From Hominisplanchenecus murintestinalis (lineage in GTDB: Bacteria; Bacillota; Clostridia; Lachnospirales; Lachnospiraceae), in NCBI GenBank assembly GCA_004793585.1, contig SRZB01000027.1, forward strand, positions 1-45,926: a stretch of 45,926 nucleotides of DNA, given 5' to 3'. Both the position numbers and the translations under genes were made by a program. Below the pieces are notes generated by a model. That model did no database searches. It had not been told where the DNA came from and saw only the letters and a list, made by a program, of their open reading frames with translations. Below, in pieces: positions 32,475 to 41,355 of this stretch; position 1 is the stretch's first letter, and every line of letters begins with the position of its first letter.

Positions 32475-35400
32475 AATAGCGGGCAAGGTTGAAAGTTCTT
32501 TTAAGAGCGCCATCGGAGCAGCTACAAAGGGCCTGGGCAGCATTACGAAAGCGGTCAGCGCGGCGACAGCAGCAGCGGCGGCAGCCGTAAGAGCCATAGG
32601 CATGGCTGCCATAAATACCGGTCGGGAGTTTGAAGGAGCCATGAGCCAGGTCGCCGCCACCATGCTGATCGACAAGACCACGGCGGAGGGGCAAAAGGCT
32701 TTTGAAACATTGGAGAACGCCGCCAGGGAGTGCGGGGCAAGTACAGCCTTCTCAGCGACGGAGGCGGCGAAAGCCTTGAACTATTTAGCCCTTGCAGGTT
32801 ACGACGCGGACAAGGCAGCGACAGCGCTGCCGACCGTTTTAAAACTTGCAGGGGCGGGAGCCATGGGCCTGGCAGCCGCCAGCGATATGGTAACGGACAG
32901 CATGAGCGCCCTGGGCATTGAAGCGACCGAAGCGAACCTTACGCAGTTTTCCGATCAGTTGGCGCAGACGGCCAGCAAGGCGAACACCAGCGTCGCGCAG
33001 TTGGGCGAAGCCATTTTAACAGTAGGCGGAACGGCAAAGGGACTCGCCGGAGGGACTACGGAACTTAACACAGCGCTCGGCATTTTGGCCGATAACGGAC
33101 TAAAAGGCGCGGAAGGAGGTACACACCTTAGAAATATTATTCTTTCCTTGCAGAACCCGACGGACAAGGCGGCAGCTTCCCTGCAGAGTTTAGGCGTTGA
33201 CGTATACGACGCCCAGGGGAATATGCGCGGCCTTAACGACGTATTTAAGGACTTGCAGGGAGCCATGGCCGGGATGGATAACGCCTCGAAAGATAGCATT
33301 TTATCGACGCTATTCAATAAAACCGACCTTACGGCAGCAAACGCCATGCTTTCAAATTGTACGGACCGCTTCGACGAATTAAGCGCAGCAGTGGAGAACA
33401 GCGCCGGAGCTTGCGAAAATATGTACGCTATTCAGCTTGACAACCTTAACGGAGATATTGACATTTTAAAATCCGGGCTTTCCGATTTGGGAATCAGCAT
33501 ATACCAGGATCTTAACGGACCTTTAAGGGAAATGACCCAGTTAGCCACCAGCATGGTCGGGGAGCTTTCCGAGGCGTACAAGAGCGGCGGCATGGAGGGC
33601 ATGGTCGGAGCAGTAGGCGGCTGCATGGCCGAGGTAGTAAACACGATAGCGGACTACGCCCCGCAGGTAGTAAGCATGGGCGTGGACCTTTTGGAGAATT
33701 TCATAAGCGGGATAACGGACAACTCCGGGACATTGGCAGCAGCAGCGGCAGACGTTGGGGCTGTTTTTATTAACGGCTTATTTTCGTTGGTTCCGCAGGT
33801 TATACTTGCAGGCATTGATATAATAGTCCAGCTTGCACAGAGCATCACCGCACAGCTTCCCCAGCTTATAAACAACGGAACGCAGGCAATCGTAAACTTT
33901 GTAAGCGGCATTATACAACGGCTGCCGGAAGTTATATCGACGGCCCTTACGCTGGTGCAGACCCTTGTAAACAGTATAGGGCAGAACGCCCCCATGCTTA
34001 CAAACGCAGCTATTCAGCTTATAGGGAATTTAGTTTTAGGCATAGTTTCCATGCTTCCCCAGCTTATACAGATGGGAATCCAGCTTATTTTGAGTTTGGT
34101 GCAGGGGATAATTGCGAACCTTCCCCAGCTTTTGCAGATGGGCGTCCAGATTATTATAAGCCTTGTTTCCGGCATAACGCAGATGCTACCCATGCTTATC
34201 CAGGGCGGCATACAGCTAATAATTTCACTTATCCAGGGAATTATAGCGAATTTGGGGAACATTGTGCAGGCAGCCGTCCAGATTGTAATAACGCTGGCGG
34301 CAGGATTGATCCAGGCAATACCGCAGCTTATAGCAGCAATACCGCAGCTTGTCGGGGCGATTATTGATACGATTTTAAATACAAACTGGCTTGACGTTGG
34401 AATCCAGATTATAAAGGGATTGATTGATGGAATACTCAGCACGGGAAAGAGCTTGTGGAGCGCCATAAAAAGCCTATTCACGGGCGGAGAGGTTGACATC
34501 CCGGACACTTCCAGCCAGAGCGCGGCAGTTGTAAACAGCTATGCATCCGGTATTAGCAGCAACGCCGGAACGGTAACAGCAGCGGCAAACAGCATGGCAA
34601 CAAACGCTTTCAGCACCATGGACACCACGGGCGCGACAGCAGCCGGAACCCAGGCGGGGACGGCCTTCTCTACGGGCTTAACAGAGAGTATGGCGGCGGG
34701 CGGCCTTGATACGGCGGCTTTCAGTGCCAACATGACCAGTATGGGAACGGACGGAGCGGCAGCGCTAAACACCAGCCTCACCGCCGGGCTTGCTACCCCG
34801 ATAGACACAAGCGGGCTTTTAGACGCGGGGGCGATCAATACAAGCATGACGGCAGCAGGAACGGACGGAGCGGCAGCCTTAACGCTCGGCCTCAATACGG
34901 GGCTTTCCGGGGCGACAATAAACACCGGAGCGCTTGCGGTTGATACTTCCGGCCTTACCACTACCATGACGGCAGCAGGAACGGACGGAGCCGCAGCGAT
35001 AGGAACCGGCATGACCGGAAACAGCCAGGCAGTAACCCAGGCAGCAACGACCCTGGGGACGGATATAAACACCGCTTTAGACAGCGGATGGCAAAAAGCC
35101 AACACAAACGCACAGACGGCAATGCAGCGCCTTGCAACGACCGTCACGGATGCGGCCCGCTCCGCAGCGAGCGCGGTAAAAGCAGCATTTGAAAATATGA
35201 CCATAACGATCCCGAAGCCAAGAATACCGGTTATAAGCGTTTCAACGAACTCGGTATCCTACGGGGACGGCGGAAGCGTAAGCGTACCGCAGTTTTCCGT
35301 AAATTGGAACGCGCTGGGCGGCATTATAGACCAGCCGACAATATTTAACACGTCCGCAGGAATGCAGGGCGTAGGAGAGGCGGGACCGGAGGCAATTCTG

Positions 35401-35703
35401 CCGCTTGATACATTATGGGCGAAGATGAAGGAAATCTTAAACGAGGCCATAGCGGCCAGCGGCGGAGCTTCCCTTATTGACGCTTTCATAGAAAAGCTGA
35501 AGGGCATAGGAACCGGAGGCGGCGGCCAGGGTACGCCGGAGCTTGCAGGAGCAGGCGGTCCGACAATTCAATACAGCCCGGTCTACAACCTTTACGGGAG
35601 CGCCGGGAAGGACGAGATCGCAGAGGCCGACAAGTTGAGCCAGGCAGAATTTAACAAGCTGATGAAGCAGTACGAGAGAGATCAGCAGAGGCGGAAATTA
35701 TAG
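32434..35703 (+). CDS. Tail tape measure protein
   Basis: A 1089-residue protein that sets tail length. A basic alanine-rich coiled coil opens it, then a TP901/Tape_meas_TM-like core (GREFEGAMSQVAATMLIDKT), a long hydrophobic stretch of imperfect 22-residue repeats around LPQLIQMGIQLILSLVQGII (residues about 440-640), then several AAGTDGAAA repeats and a PEAILPLDTLWAKM block typical of tape-measure C-termini. The ribosome site AAGGAGGTG lies inside the chaperone extension. Confidence 0.93.
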   Translation: MAASGGKEMEIAIKIAGKVESSFKSAIGAATKGLGSITKAVSAATAAAAAAVRAIGMAAINTGREFEGAMSQVAATMLIDKTTAEGQKAFETLENAARECGASTAFSATEAAKALNYLALAGYDADKAATALPTVLKLAGAGAMGLAAASDMVTDSMSALGIEATEANLTQFSDQLAQTASKANTSVAQLGEAILTVGGTAKGLAGGTTELNTALGILADNGLKGAEGGTHLRNIILSLQNPTDKAAASLQSLGVDVYDAQGNMRGLNDVFKDLQGAMAGMDNASKDSILSTLFNKTDLTAANAMLSNCTDRFDELSAAVENSAGACENMYAIQLDNLNGDIDILKSGLSDLGISIYQDLNGPLREMTQLATSMVGELSEAYKSGGMEGMVGAVGGCMAEVVNTIADYAPQVVSMGVDLLENFISGITDNSGTLAAAAADVGAVFINGLFSLVPQVILAGIDIIVQLAQSITAQLPQLINNGTQAIVNFVSGIIQRLPEVISTALTLVQTLVNSIGQNAPMLTNAAIQLIGNLVLGIVSMLPQLIQMGIQLILSLVQGIIANLPQLLQMGVQIIISLVSGITQMLPMLIQGGIQLIISLIQGIIANLGNIVQAAVQIVITLAAGLIQAIPQLIAAIPQLVGAIIDTILNTNWLDVGIQIIKGLIDGILSTGKSLWSAIKSLFTGGEVDIPDTSSQSAAVVNSYASGISSNAGTVTAAANSMATNAFSTMDTTGATAAGTQAGTAFSTGLTESMAAGGLDTAAFSANMTSMGTDGAAALNTSLTAGLATPIDTSGLLDAGAINTSMTAAGTDGAAALTLGLNTGLSGATINTGALAVDTSGLTTTMTAAGTDGAAAIGTGMTGNSQAVTQAATTLGTDINTALDSGWQKANTNAQTAMQRLATTVTDAARSAASAVKAAFENMTITIPKPRIPVISVSTNSVSYGDGGSVSVPQFSVNWNALGGIIDQPTIFNTSAGMQGVGEAGPEAILPLDTLWAKMKEILNEAIAASGGASLIDAFIEKLKGIGTGGGGQGTPELAGAGGPTIQYSPVYNLYGSAGKDEIAEADKLSQAEFNKLMKQYERDQQRRKL

Positions 35704-35715
35704 GAGGTGGCAAAG

Positions 35716-36000
35716 TTGGCAGCAACATATACCACGATACAAGGGGAAACCTGGGACCAGATAGCATATAAGGTATACGGCGGCGAGGAATACGCCGCTT
35801 TCCTTATGGCTAACAACTACCCTTTTTTGGATATTCTTGTATTTTCAGCGGGAACCGTTCTTAATACTCCAGGCTTGCCGGAGGACGAGGACGGGGAACT
35901 GCCACCGTGGAGGCTCGGAGCAGAGGACGACGAGGACGGGGACGAGCCGGACCCTTACGACGACTTTAACGACGAGGACGAAGCGGAGGACGACGAATGA
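35716..36000 (+). CDS. Tail protein X-like (LysM-like) with acidic tail
   Basis: A 94-residue protein. AATYTTIQGETWDQIAYKVY and the following GGEEYAAFLMANNYPFLDI match P2 gpX/LysM-like baseplate proteins, and the C-terminal 40 residues are almost all aspartate and glutamate. TTG 35716 is 7 bases after AGGAGG and preferred to GTG 35707 within it. Confidence 0.8.
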   Translation: MAATYTTIQGETWDQIAYKVYGGEEYAAFLMANNYPFLDILVFSAGTVLNTPGLPEDEDGELPPWRLGAEDDEDGDEPDPYDDFNDEDEAEDDE

Positions 36001-37325
36001 CAAAAGAAACACCCAGGCAGGCAAGCGTAAACGTAACATACCAAAAAAAGGTAAAATCCAAAAAGGCGGGCGGGGCAAAGAAACGCCCCGCTTCCGTCAT
36101 GGCGGAGTATAACGAGGGCTTTTCTTATACCGACCCGGCATCCGGGGAAAGCGATACTATAAGCATAACCTTAACAAATATAGACTTACGCTGGGCGAAT
36201 AAATGGATGCCCAAAAAGGGCGATAAGTTGACAGCCAAAATCATTGAAAAGAGCTGGGACAAGGCAGGGAAAAAGAAAACTTTCTATTGCGGGAAGTTCT
36301 GCCTTGACGATTTGAGCTACACCGGCCCACAGCTTACCTGCACGATTGGCGGAGTATCCGTCCCGGAAGGTAACGCTTTCAGAAGCACCGGCAGGAGTAA
36401 GACCTGGAAGAAAGCAACGCTTAAGGAGGTAGGCGCGGAGATTGCTAAAAAGTACCACCTTAAGCTGCACTATACCGGCGGGACGATTAAGCTCGGAACC
36501 ATTGAACAGAGCAACGAGGCCGACAGCAGCTTTTTAAAGAAGGTTTGTGAAGATTACGGGATGGCCATAAAAATCTATAGCGGGAAAATTGTAATTTACG
36601 ATAAGGGCGCATTTGAGGCAAAGAAACCCGTTGCAACCTTAAAGCCCGTAGACCTGCAGGACTGGTCCTACAATACGACCCTTGTAGGCACTTACACCGG
36701 CGCCCGCATAAAGTACACTTCCGGCAAAGACGACAAGGAAATGAAATGCGTTGTCGGCAGCGGGAAGCGCATACTTAACATTAACGAGAAGGTCGAGAGC
36801 TTGCAGGAGGCGCAGCTTAAAGCCTGCGCCAAAGTAAACGCCGAAAACGAGAAGGCAGTAACGATGAGCGTTACTATTATGGCGAATAACCGGATCGCGG
36901 CAGGAAGCACGATAAGGATTAAAGGGCTTTGCGAGCTTTCCGGGAAATACTTTGTTGATAAAGCAACGCACAACATAGGGCCGGACGCAGCCTACACAAT
37001 GACCCTGGAATTACACCGCTGCCAAAAGCGCATAACGAAGGCAACGGTCATGAAGGAGTACCAGGGACAGAAAAAAGCAGTTGCTACAAAGAAGGCAACC
37101 ACGCAGCCAGCAGCAACGGAAGCGCTCGCCGTAGGCGATAAAGTTATCGTAAATGGCCCGGCATATTGGGGCGGCAACGGCGGCAAGGCGAACCAGTGCA
37201 GCAACATGACGATGTACATTACGCAGATTTTAGGAAGCGGCTATAAGTATCAGTACGGCGTGGCCAAGCGTAAGGGCGGGACCCGGTACGGCTGGTGCGA
37301 TAAAGGCAGCCTTAAGAAAGCATAA
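35997..37325 (+). CDS. Baseplate hub, P2 gpD-like
   Basis: A 442-residue hub protein. The conserved core includes ISITLTNIDLRWANKWMPKK, FYCGKFCLDDLSYTGPQ and a SNEADSSFLKKVCEDYGMAI block typical of gpD/gp27-like late control proteins. The last 75 residues (VGDKVIVNGPAYWGGNGGKA) are an SH3-like extension, perhaps wall-binding. It overlaps its neighbour by 4 bases. Confidence 0.87.
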   Translation: MTKETPRQASVNVTYQKKVKSKKAGGAKKRPASVMAEYNEGFSYTDPASGESDTISITLTNIDLRWANKWMPKKGDKLTAKIIEKSWDKAGKKKTFYCGKFCLDDLSYTGPQLTCTIGGVSVPEGNAFRSTGRSKTWKKATLKEVGAEIAKKYHLKLHYTGGTIKLGTIEQSNEADSSFLKKVCEDYGMAIKIYSGKIVIYDKGAFEAKKPVATLKPVDLQDWSYNTTLVGTYTGARIKYTSGKDDKEMKCVVGSGKRILNINEKVESLQEAQLKACAKVNAENEKAVTMSVTIMANNRIAAGSTIRIKGLCELSGKYFVDKATHNIGPDAAYTMTLELHRCQKRITKATVMKEYQGQKKAVATKKATTQPAATEALAVGDKVIVNGPAYWGGNGGKANQCSNMTMYITQILGSGYKYQYGVAKRKGGTRYGWCDKGSLKKA

Positions 37326-37339
37326 GGAGGCGGGAGGTA

Positions 37340-37810
37340 TTGAGCGACGGAGGAAACAGAATCGGAACCGTAAGCAGCGTAGACGCAGAAACGGGAATGG
37401 TAAGCGTTGTCTTTGAGGACCGGGACGGCGAGGTCACGGAGCTATTACCATACGCCACCTTTAACGAAGAATATAAGCTGCCGCAGTTGGGGGCAAAGGT
37501 TGTCGTTATTCATTTAAGCAACGGCGGGGAGATGGGGATCATCTTAGGAACCTATTGGAACGAATACAACGCAGCAAGGAATCCCGGAACCTTCCATAAG
37601 GACCTGGGCGGCGGAGCCTATATCAATTATAAAGACGGCGTTTTGACCCTGGCGGCGGAGCATACGGTCATAGCTTCTTTAGACGGCAGCGAAACCCACC
37701 AGGACGCGGAGGCGGAGAAACTTCTTTTAAAGCTCCACGACCACGAAAAAAGGATTGCAGCTTTAGAGAAGGCCGTAGGCGTAGGGAAGGGGGTAGTTGA
37801 ATGGCCATAG
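37340..37810 (+). CDS. Baseplate spike, P2 gpV-like
   Basis: A 156-residue protein from TTG 37340 with GGGAGG upstream. GTVSSVDAETGMVSVVFEDR and GAKVVVIHLSNGGEMGIILG define the OB-fold and start of the spike, and the C-terminus has a LHDHEKRIAALEKAVG coiled coil. It forms the membrane-piercing tip under the hub. Confidence 0.85.
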   Translation: MSDGGNRIGTVSSVDAETGMVSVVFEDRDGEVTELLPYATFNEEYKLPQLGAKVVVIHLSNGGEMGIILGTYWNEYNAARNPGTFHKDLGGGAYINYKDGVLTLAAEHTVIASLDGSETHQDAEAEKLLLKLHDHEKRIAALEKAVGVGKGVVEWP

Positions 37811-38196
37811 GACACATCGGGAAAACGGTTGTATTTGAAACCAGCGACCGGAAAATCCTTAATTTTACAAAGATGCAGCGAACCGTAAAGGGGCGCTGGG
37901 CTTCCCATTCCCGCATAGGCAAGAAACCGAAAAAACAGTTTTTAGGCCCGGACGCCGATCAATTAACTTTCAGCATTACATTGAACGCGGAGCACGGAGT
38001 GCGGCCACGAAAGACCATAGAAAACATAGAGAAGCTGATCCGGACGGGGAAGCCCCAGACCGTAGTTATTGGCAGCAAAAAAGTCGGTTCCAACAAATAC
38101 GCCATAACGGAGATCAGCGAGAGCTGGGAAACCATTCTAAACAAGGGCGAGGTCGTAAAAATTACTTGCGACATTACCCTGGAGGAATACTTATAA
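37801..38196 (+). CDS. Tail protein, P2 gpU-like
   Basis: A 131-residue protein beginning MAIGHIGKTVVFETSDRKIL, with RPRKTIENIEKLIRTGKPQT and a YAITEISESWETILNKGEV block, matching the P2 gpU family. It is involved in tail or baseplate assembly. It overlaps the spike gene by 10 bases. Confidence 0.83.
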   Translation: MAIGHIGKTVVFETSDRKILNFTKMQRTVKGRWASHSRIGKKPKKQFLGPDADQLTFSITLNAEHGVRPRKTIENIEKLIRTGKPQTVVIGSKKVGSNKYAITEISESWETILNKGEVVKITCDITLEEYL

Positions 38197-38214
38197 GGGG
38201 AAGGAGGCGGCCAG

Positions 38215-38571
38215 ATGTTCAACGCACCGGAGGTGGCTATAATTGGCTTCGACTACCTTAACGCGACGGAGCTGGAGGAAATGCGAAGAAACCTTGATTT
38301 ACTTTACAGCACCAGGGCTGGCACTTGCCCAGGCGACCGTAATTTTGGTTTGGAGCAGACCTTTGAGAGCTGCCCGACCAACGTGGCGCAAAATCTTTTT
38401 GCATTGGAAGTAATAGAGAAAACGGAGATATACGAAAACAAGGCGGAAGTATTAAGCATTGAGTACACGCAGGCTGAGGACGGGAACCTGACACCGAAAA
38501 TAACCATCGGCCAAAAGGAGCCGGACGACACCGATGAGGACGCCGACACCGACGCAGAAAACCAGGAATAA
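38215..38571 (+). CDS. Baseplate wedge, gpW/gp25-like
   Basis: A 118-residue protein placed where P2 gpW (gp25-like) lies. The segment EEMRRNLDLLYSTRAGTCPG followed by GLEQTF matches the lysozyme-like gp25/gpW wedge pattern, and the tail is strongly acidic. Needed for initiating baseplate wedges. Confidence 0.75.
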   Translation: MFNAPEVAIIGFDYLNATELEEMRRNLDLLYSTRAGTCPGDRNFGLEQTFESCPTNVAQNLFALEVIEKTEIYENKAEVLSIEYTQAEDGNLTPKITIGQKEPDDTDEDADTDAENQE

Positions 38572-38586
38572 GGGAGGTGGTAGACA

Positions 38587-39741
38587 TTGTCGGACATTCT
38601 TAACACAATAGATAATTTACCGGATATCAGCTTTATAGACGGGCTTACTTTGGAGGACTTGCAGAGCCAGATGTTAAGCGACTTCATGGAGAAGTACCAG
38701 GAGGTCACCGGGAAGAAAATACAGCTTTCAAAATCGGACCCGAACCGCATTATTATGCTTTCTTGCGCTCAAATAATTTACCAGGGCTTGCAGAACGTAG
38801 ACAAGGCGGGCAAGATGAATTTTCTTAAATACGCCTACGACGATTACCTGGAGAATATGGGGGCGCTTAAGAAGGTAACGAGGAACCCGGCGAAGTTCGC
38901 GCAGGTTCCGGTCAAGTTCACGCTTTCCGGGAAAAGGGAGGCGGCCACCAGTATCCCCCAGGGGACCAGGGTAACGGCGGCCTACGAGGTTTACTTTGCT
39001 ACGATTGAGTACGCGGAGATCCCGGCAGGGGAAACGGAAATAACAGTTATGACGGAATGCACCGAGGCCGGGACGATTGGAAACGACTTTGCAGCCGGAG
39101 AGCTTACGACGCTGGTGGACCCTATAGGCTTTATTTCAAAAGTATCCAACACGGAGAAAAGCACCGGAGGGACAGAGGTGGAGTCCGACCAGAACATGGC
39201 AGAAAGAATTTACCTTGCACCTTCCAGCTATTCAACCGCAGGACCGGACGACGCCTATGAGTACTGGGTAAAGGACAGCAACCCGAACATAGGGGATGTT
39301 AAAATAACCAGCCCGACACCCGGCGTCGTAGATATACGCTTTGTTATGACAGACGGGACGGTCCCGGACGATACCACAATAGCAGCGACTACGGCAGCAG
39401 TAACCCAGAGAGGGAAACGCCCGCTTACAGACCATGTACAAGTAAAGAAGCCGGAAATTGAGGAATACAGTATAGACGTGACTTATTACATTAACACCAG
39501 CGACAGCAACGCGGCCACGGCCATCCAGGCGCAGGTGGAAAGCGCCGTAGAAAAGTATAAGCTATGGCAGGCTTCCAAAGTTGGCCGGGACATTAACCCG
39601 GACGAGCTGATCGCCAACATAAACGACGCAGGAGCCAAAAGGGCGGTCGTAAGGGCGCCGGTTTTCCGCGTTATAGGCGAAACGGCAAAAGCCCAGTGTA
39701 CCGGCGTAAACGTAATTTACGGAGGGCTTGAAGATGATTAG
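38587..39741 (+). CDS. Baseplate J protein
   Basis: A 384-residue baseplate wedge protein from TTG 38587 with GGGAGG upstream. LEDLQSQMLSDFMEKYQEVT, ATSIPQGTRVTAAYEVYFAT and GPDDAYEYWVKDSNPNIGDV are typical gpJ blocks. It links the hub to the fibre-bearing gpI protein. Confidence 0.92.
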   Translation: MSDILNTIDNLPDISFIDGLTLEDLQSQMLSDFMEKYQEVTGKKIQLSKSDPNRIIMLSCAQIIYQGLQNVDKAGKMNFLKYAYDDYLENMGALKKVTRNPAKFAQVPVKFTLSGKREAATSIPQGTRVTAAYEVYFATIEYAEIPAGETEITVMTECTEAGTIGNDFAAGELTTLVDPIGFISKVSNTEKSTGGTEVESDQNMAERIYLAPSSYSTAGPDDAYEYWVKDSNPNIGDVKITSPTPGVVDIRFVMTDGTVPDDTTIAATTAAVTQRGKRPLTDHVQVKKPEIEEYSIDVTYYINTSDSNAATAIQAQVESAVEKYKLWQASKVGRDINPDELIANINDAGAKRAVVRAPVFRVIGETAKAQCTGVNVIYGGLEDD

Positions 39742-40741
39742 TTACTACGACGGGCAAATAACAGACATTCTGCCCGGAAACATAACCAAAAAGCCGGAAG
39801 TAAAGGCGTTGAGCTACGCGCTGCAGCAAGCCTGCCGCCTTCTTTACCGATACAGCAGGCGCTTATATATTTATACAAATTTGGACGAGCAGCCGGAGGA
39901 AGTTATAGACCTTTTAGCTTCGGAACTTCGTACCCAGTATTACCGGAGTACCCTGGACCTTGACACGAAACGGCGGCTTGTAAAAAATACGCTTATTTGG
40001 TATATGAGCGCAGGAACCCCGGAGGCCGTGGAGGAACTTGTAGCGGTTGTTTTCGGGGAAGGCGAAGTGAAAGAGTGGTACGAGTACGCCGACAAGCCTT
40101 ATTATTTCAAAATTGCCACCAACGCTATATTAACGCCGGAGATGAACGACTTTTTTTCAATCATGATCCGGCGGGTAAAGAATACCCGGTCACATCTTCG
40201 GGCGATTGATATCCACCGGACCATAGAGCAAGAGCTTTTCGCAGGCGTAGGACAATTCCCAAACTACCGGCCTCCTGCAGTTATTGACGGCTACAGCGTA
40301 GACCGGAGGGCGGAGCAGATCATACACGCCGGAGCAGCTACGCGCCAGGAGAACCGCCCTGCTGCCATTTTAGACGGCTTTAAGGTTGAGGGTAAGGAAA
40401 TCACCGGCGAAGTATTCACGGGCGCAGCAGGAGCCACCAGGACGCGCCAGGCGGCCATTGTGGACGGTTTTAGCTTCGAGGGTAAGCAAGTTATAGGGGA
40501 GGCATATATAGGCGGCGCTGTGACGGCCACAGAGCACCAGGCGGCCATTATAGAAGGTTTGGAGGAACACGCGGAATCGATAGAGGCCCAGGCATACGCC
40601 GGAGCTGCAGCAGGCCCAGGAGCGCCACAGAAACCGGCAGCAGTACGGGAAGGCTTAAGCACCCAGGGACAGACCGTAAGAGGGACTATTTCAGCCGGAG
40701 CGGCGGCTGGTAGTAAATATAAAAACATAGTAAGAGAATAG
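39734..40741 (+). CDS. Baseplate gpI-like protein with five-fold repeat domain
   Basis: A 335-residue protein whose first 170 residues match P2 gpI (VIDLLASELRTQYYRSTLDL and a LIWYMSAGTPEAVEELVAVV block). The rest is five imperfect 28-32 residue repeats of the form AAIxDGFxxEGKxIxGExxxGAA, beginning near nucleotides 40277, 40361, 40451, 40541 and 40637. The middle repeats are spaced exactly 90 bp. The repeats probably form a beta-rich stalk presenting the receptor-binding proteins. ATG 39734 is placed by GGAGGG. Confidence 0.85.
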   Translation: MISYYDGQITDILPGNITKKPEVKALSYALQQACRLLYRYSRRLYIYTNLDEQPEEVIDLLASELRTQYYRSTLDLDTKRRLVKNTLIWYMSAGTPEAVEELVAVVFGEGEVKEWYEYADKPYYFKIATNAILTPEMNDFFSIMIRRVKNTRSHLRAIDIHRTIEQELFAGVGQFPNYRPPAVIDGYSVDRRAEQIIHAGAATRQENRPAAILDGFKVEGKEITGEVFTGAAGATRTRQAAIVDGFSFEGKQVIGEAYIGGAVTATEHQAAIIEGLEEHAESIEAQAYAGAAAGPGAPQKPAAVREGLSTQGQTVRGTISAGAAAGSKYKNIVRE

Positions 40742-40752
40742 GAGGAAACAAG

Positions 40753-41355
40753 ATGCCACAGCCATTTAACAACGCAGTAATGACCAACGCGGGGGCGCGG
40801 CTTCTTACCAGGGCGCAGGCCGGGGAAATAAAAATAGAGTTTACCCGGATCGCCACCGGAAACGGAAGCTACACCGCAGCGGAAAAAACGCTGGATGCCT
40901 TGCAGAAGCGCACGGCATTAAAATCGCTTAAGAATAGCTATCCCCTTTCGGATATTGACATATTCAGCGATTACAGCGTGAAGGTAACGGCGCTTATTAC
41001 GAACCAGGACCCCGTAACGGGGCAGACGCTCGTAAACGCCGGGTATTACATTAACGAGATGGGCTTATACGCCAAAGTAAAGGACGGGGCAAGCAGCACC
41101 GAAGTGCTTTACAGCATCACCACGACCGCCGGGGACAACGGCGACTTTATGCCGCCCTACAACGGATATAATCCGGCGCAGATTACGCAGGATTATTTTG
41201 CTACCGTAAACAACAGCGCGGAGGTAACGATCAACAGCACCGGCGCGGCCCTTCTTGTTGAGGATGCCAACAAGATCCGGGACGACGCCACGAAGCAGAA
41301 GTACAAGCTGGGAATTGATAACGGCTTGATTTATATTCAGGAGGTAGACGAGTAA
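40753..41355 (+). CDS. Tail fibre N-terminal (P2 gpH/DUF3751-like) protein
   Basis: A 200-residue protein. MPQPFNNAVMTNAGARLLTR and the INEMGLYAKVKDGAS block match the N-terminal attachment domain of P2-type tail fibres. The distal receptor-binding part is absent, so it likely acts as an adaptor for the next, variable protein. It overlaps the next start by one base. Confidence 0.8.
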   Translation: MPQPFNNAVMTNAGARLLTRAQAGEIKIEFTRIATGNGSYTAAEKTLDALQKRTALKSLKNSYPLSDIDIFSDYSVKVTALITNQDPVTGQTLVNAGYYINEMGLYAKVKDGASSTEVLYSITTTAGDNGDFMPPYNGYNPAQITQDYFATVNNSAEVTINSTGAALLVEDANKIRDDATKQKYKLGIDNGLIYIQEVDE

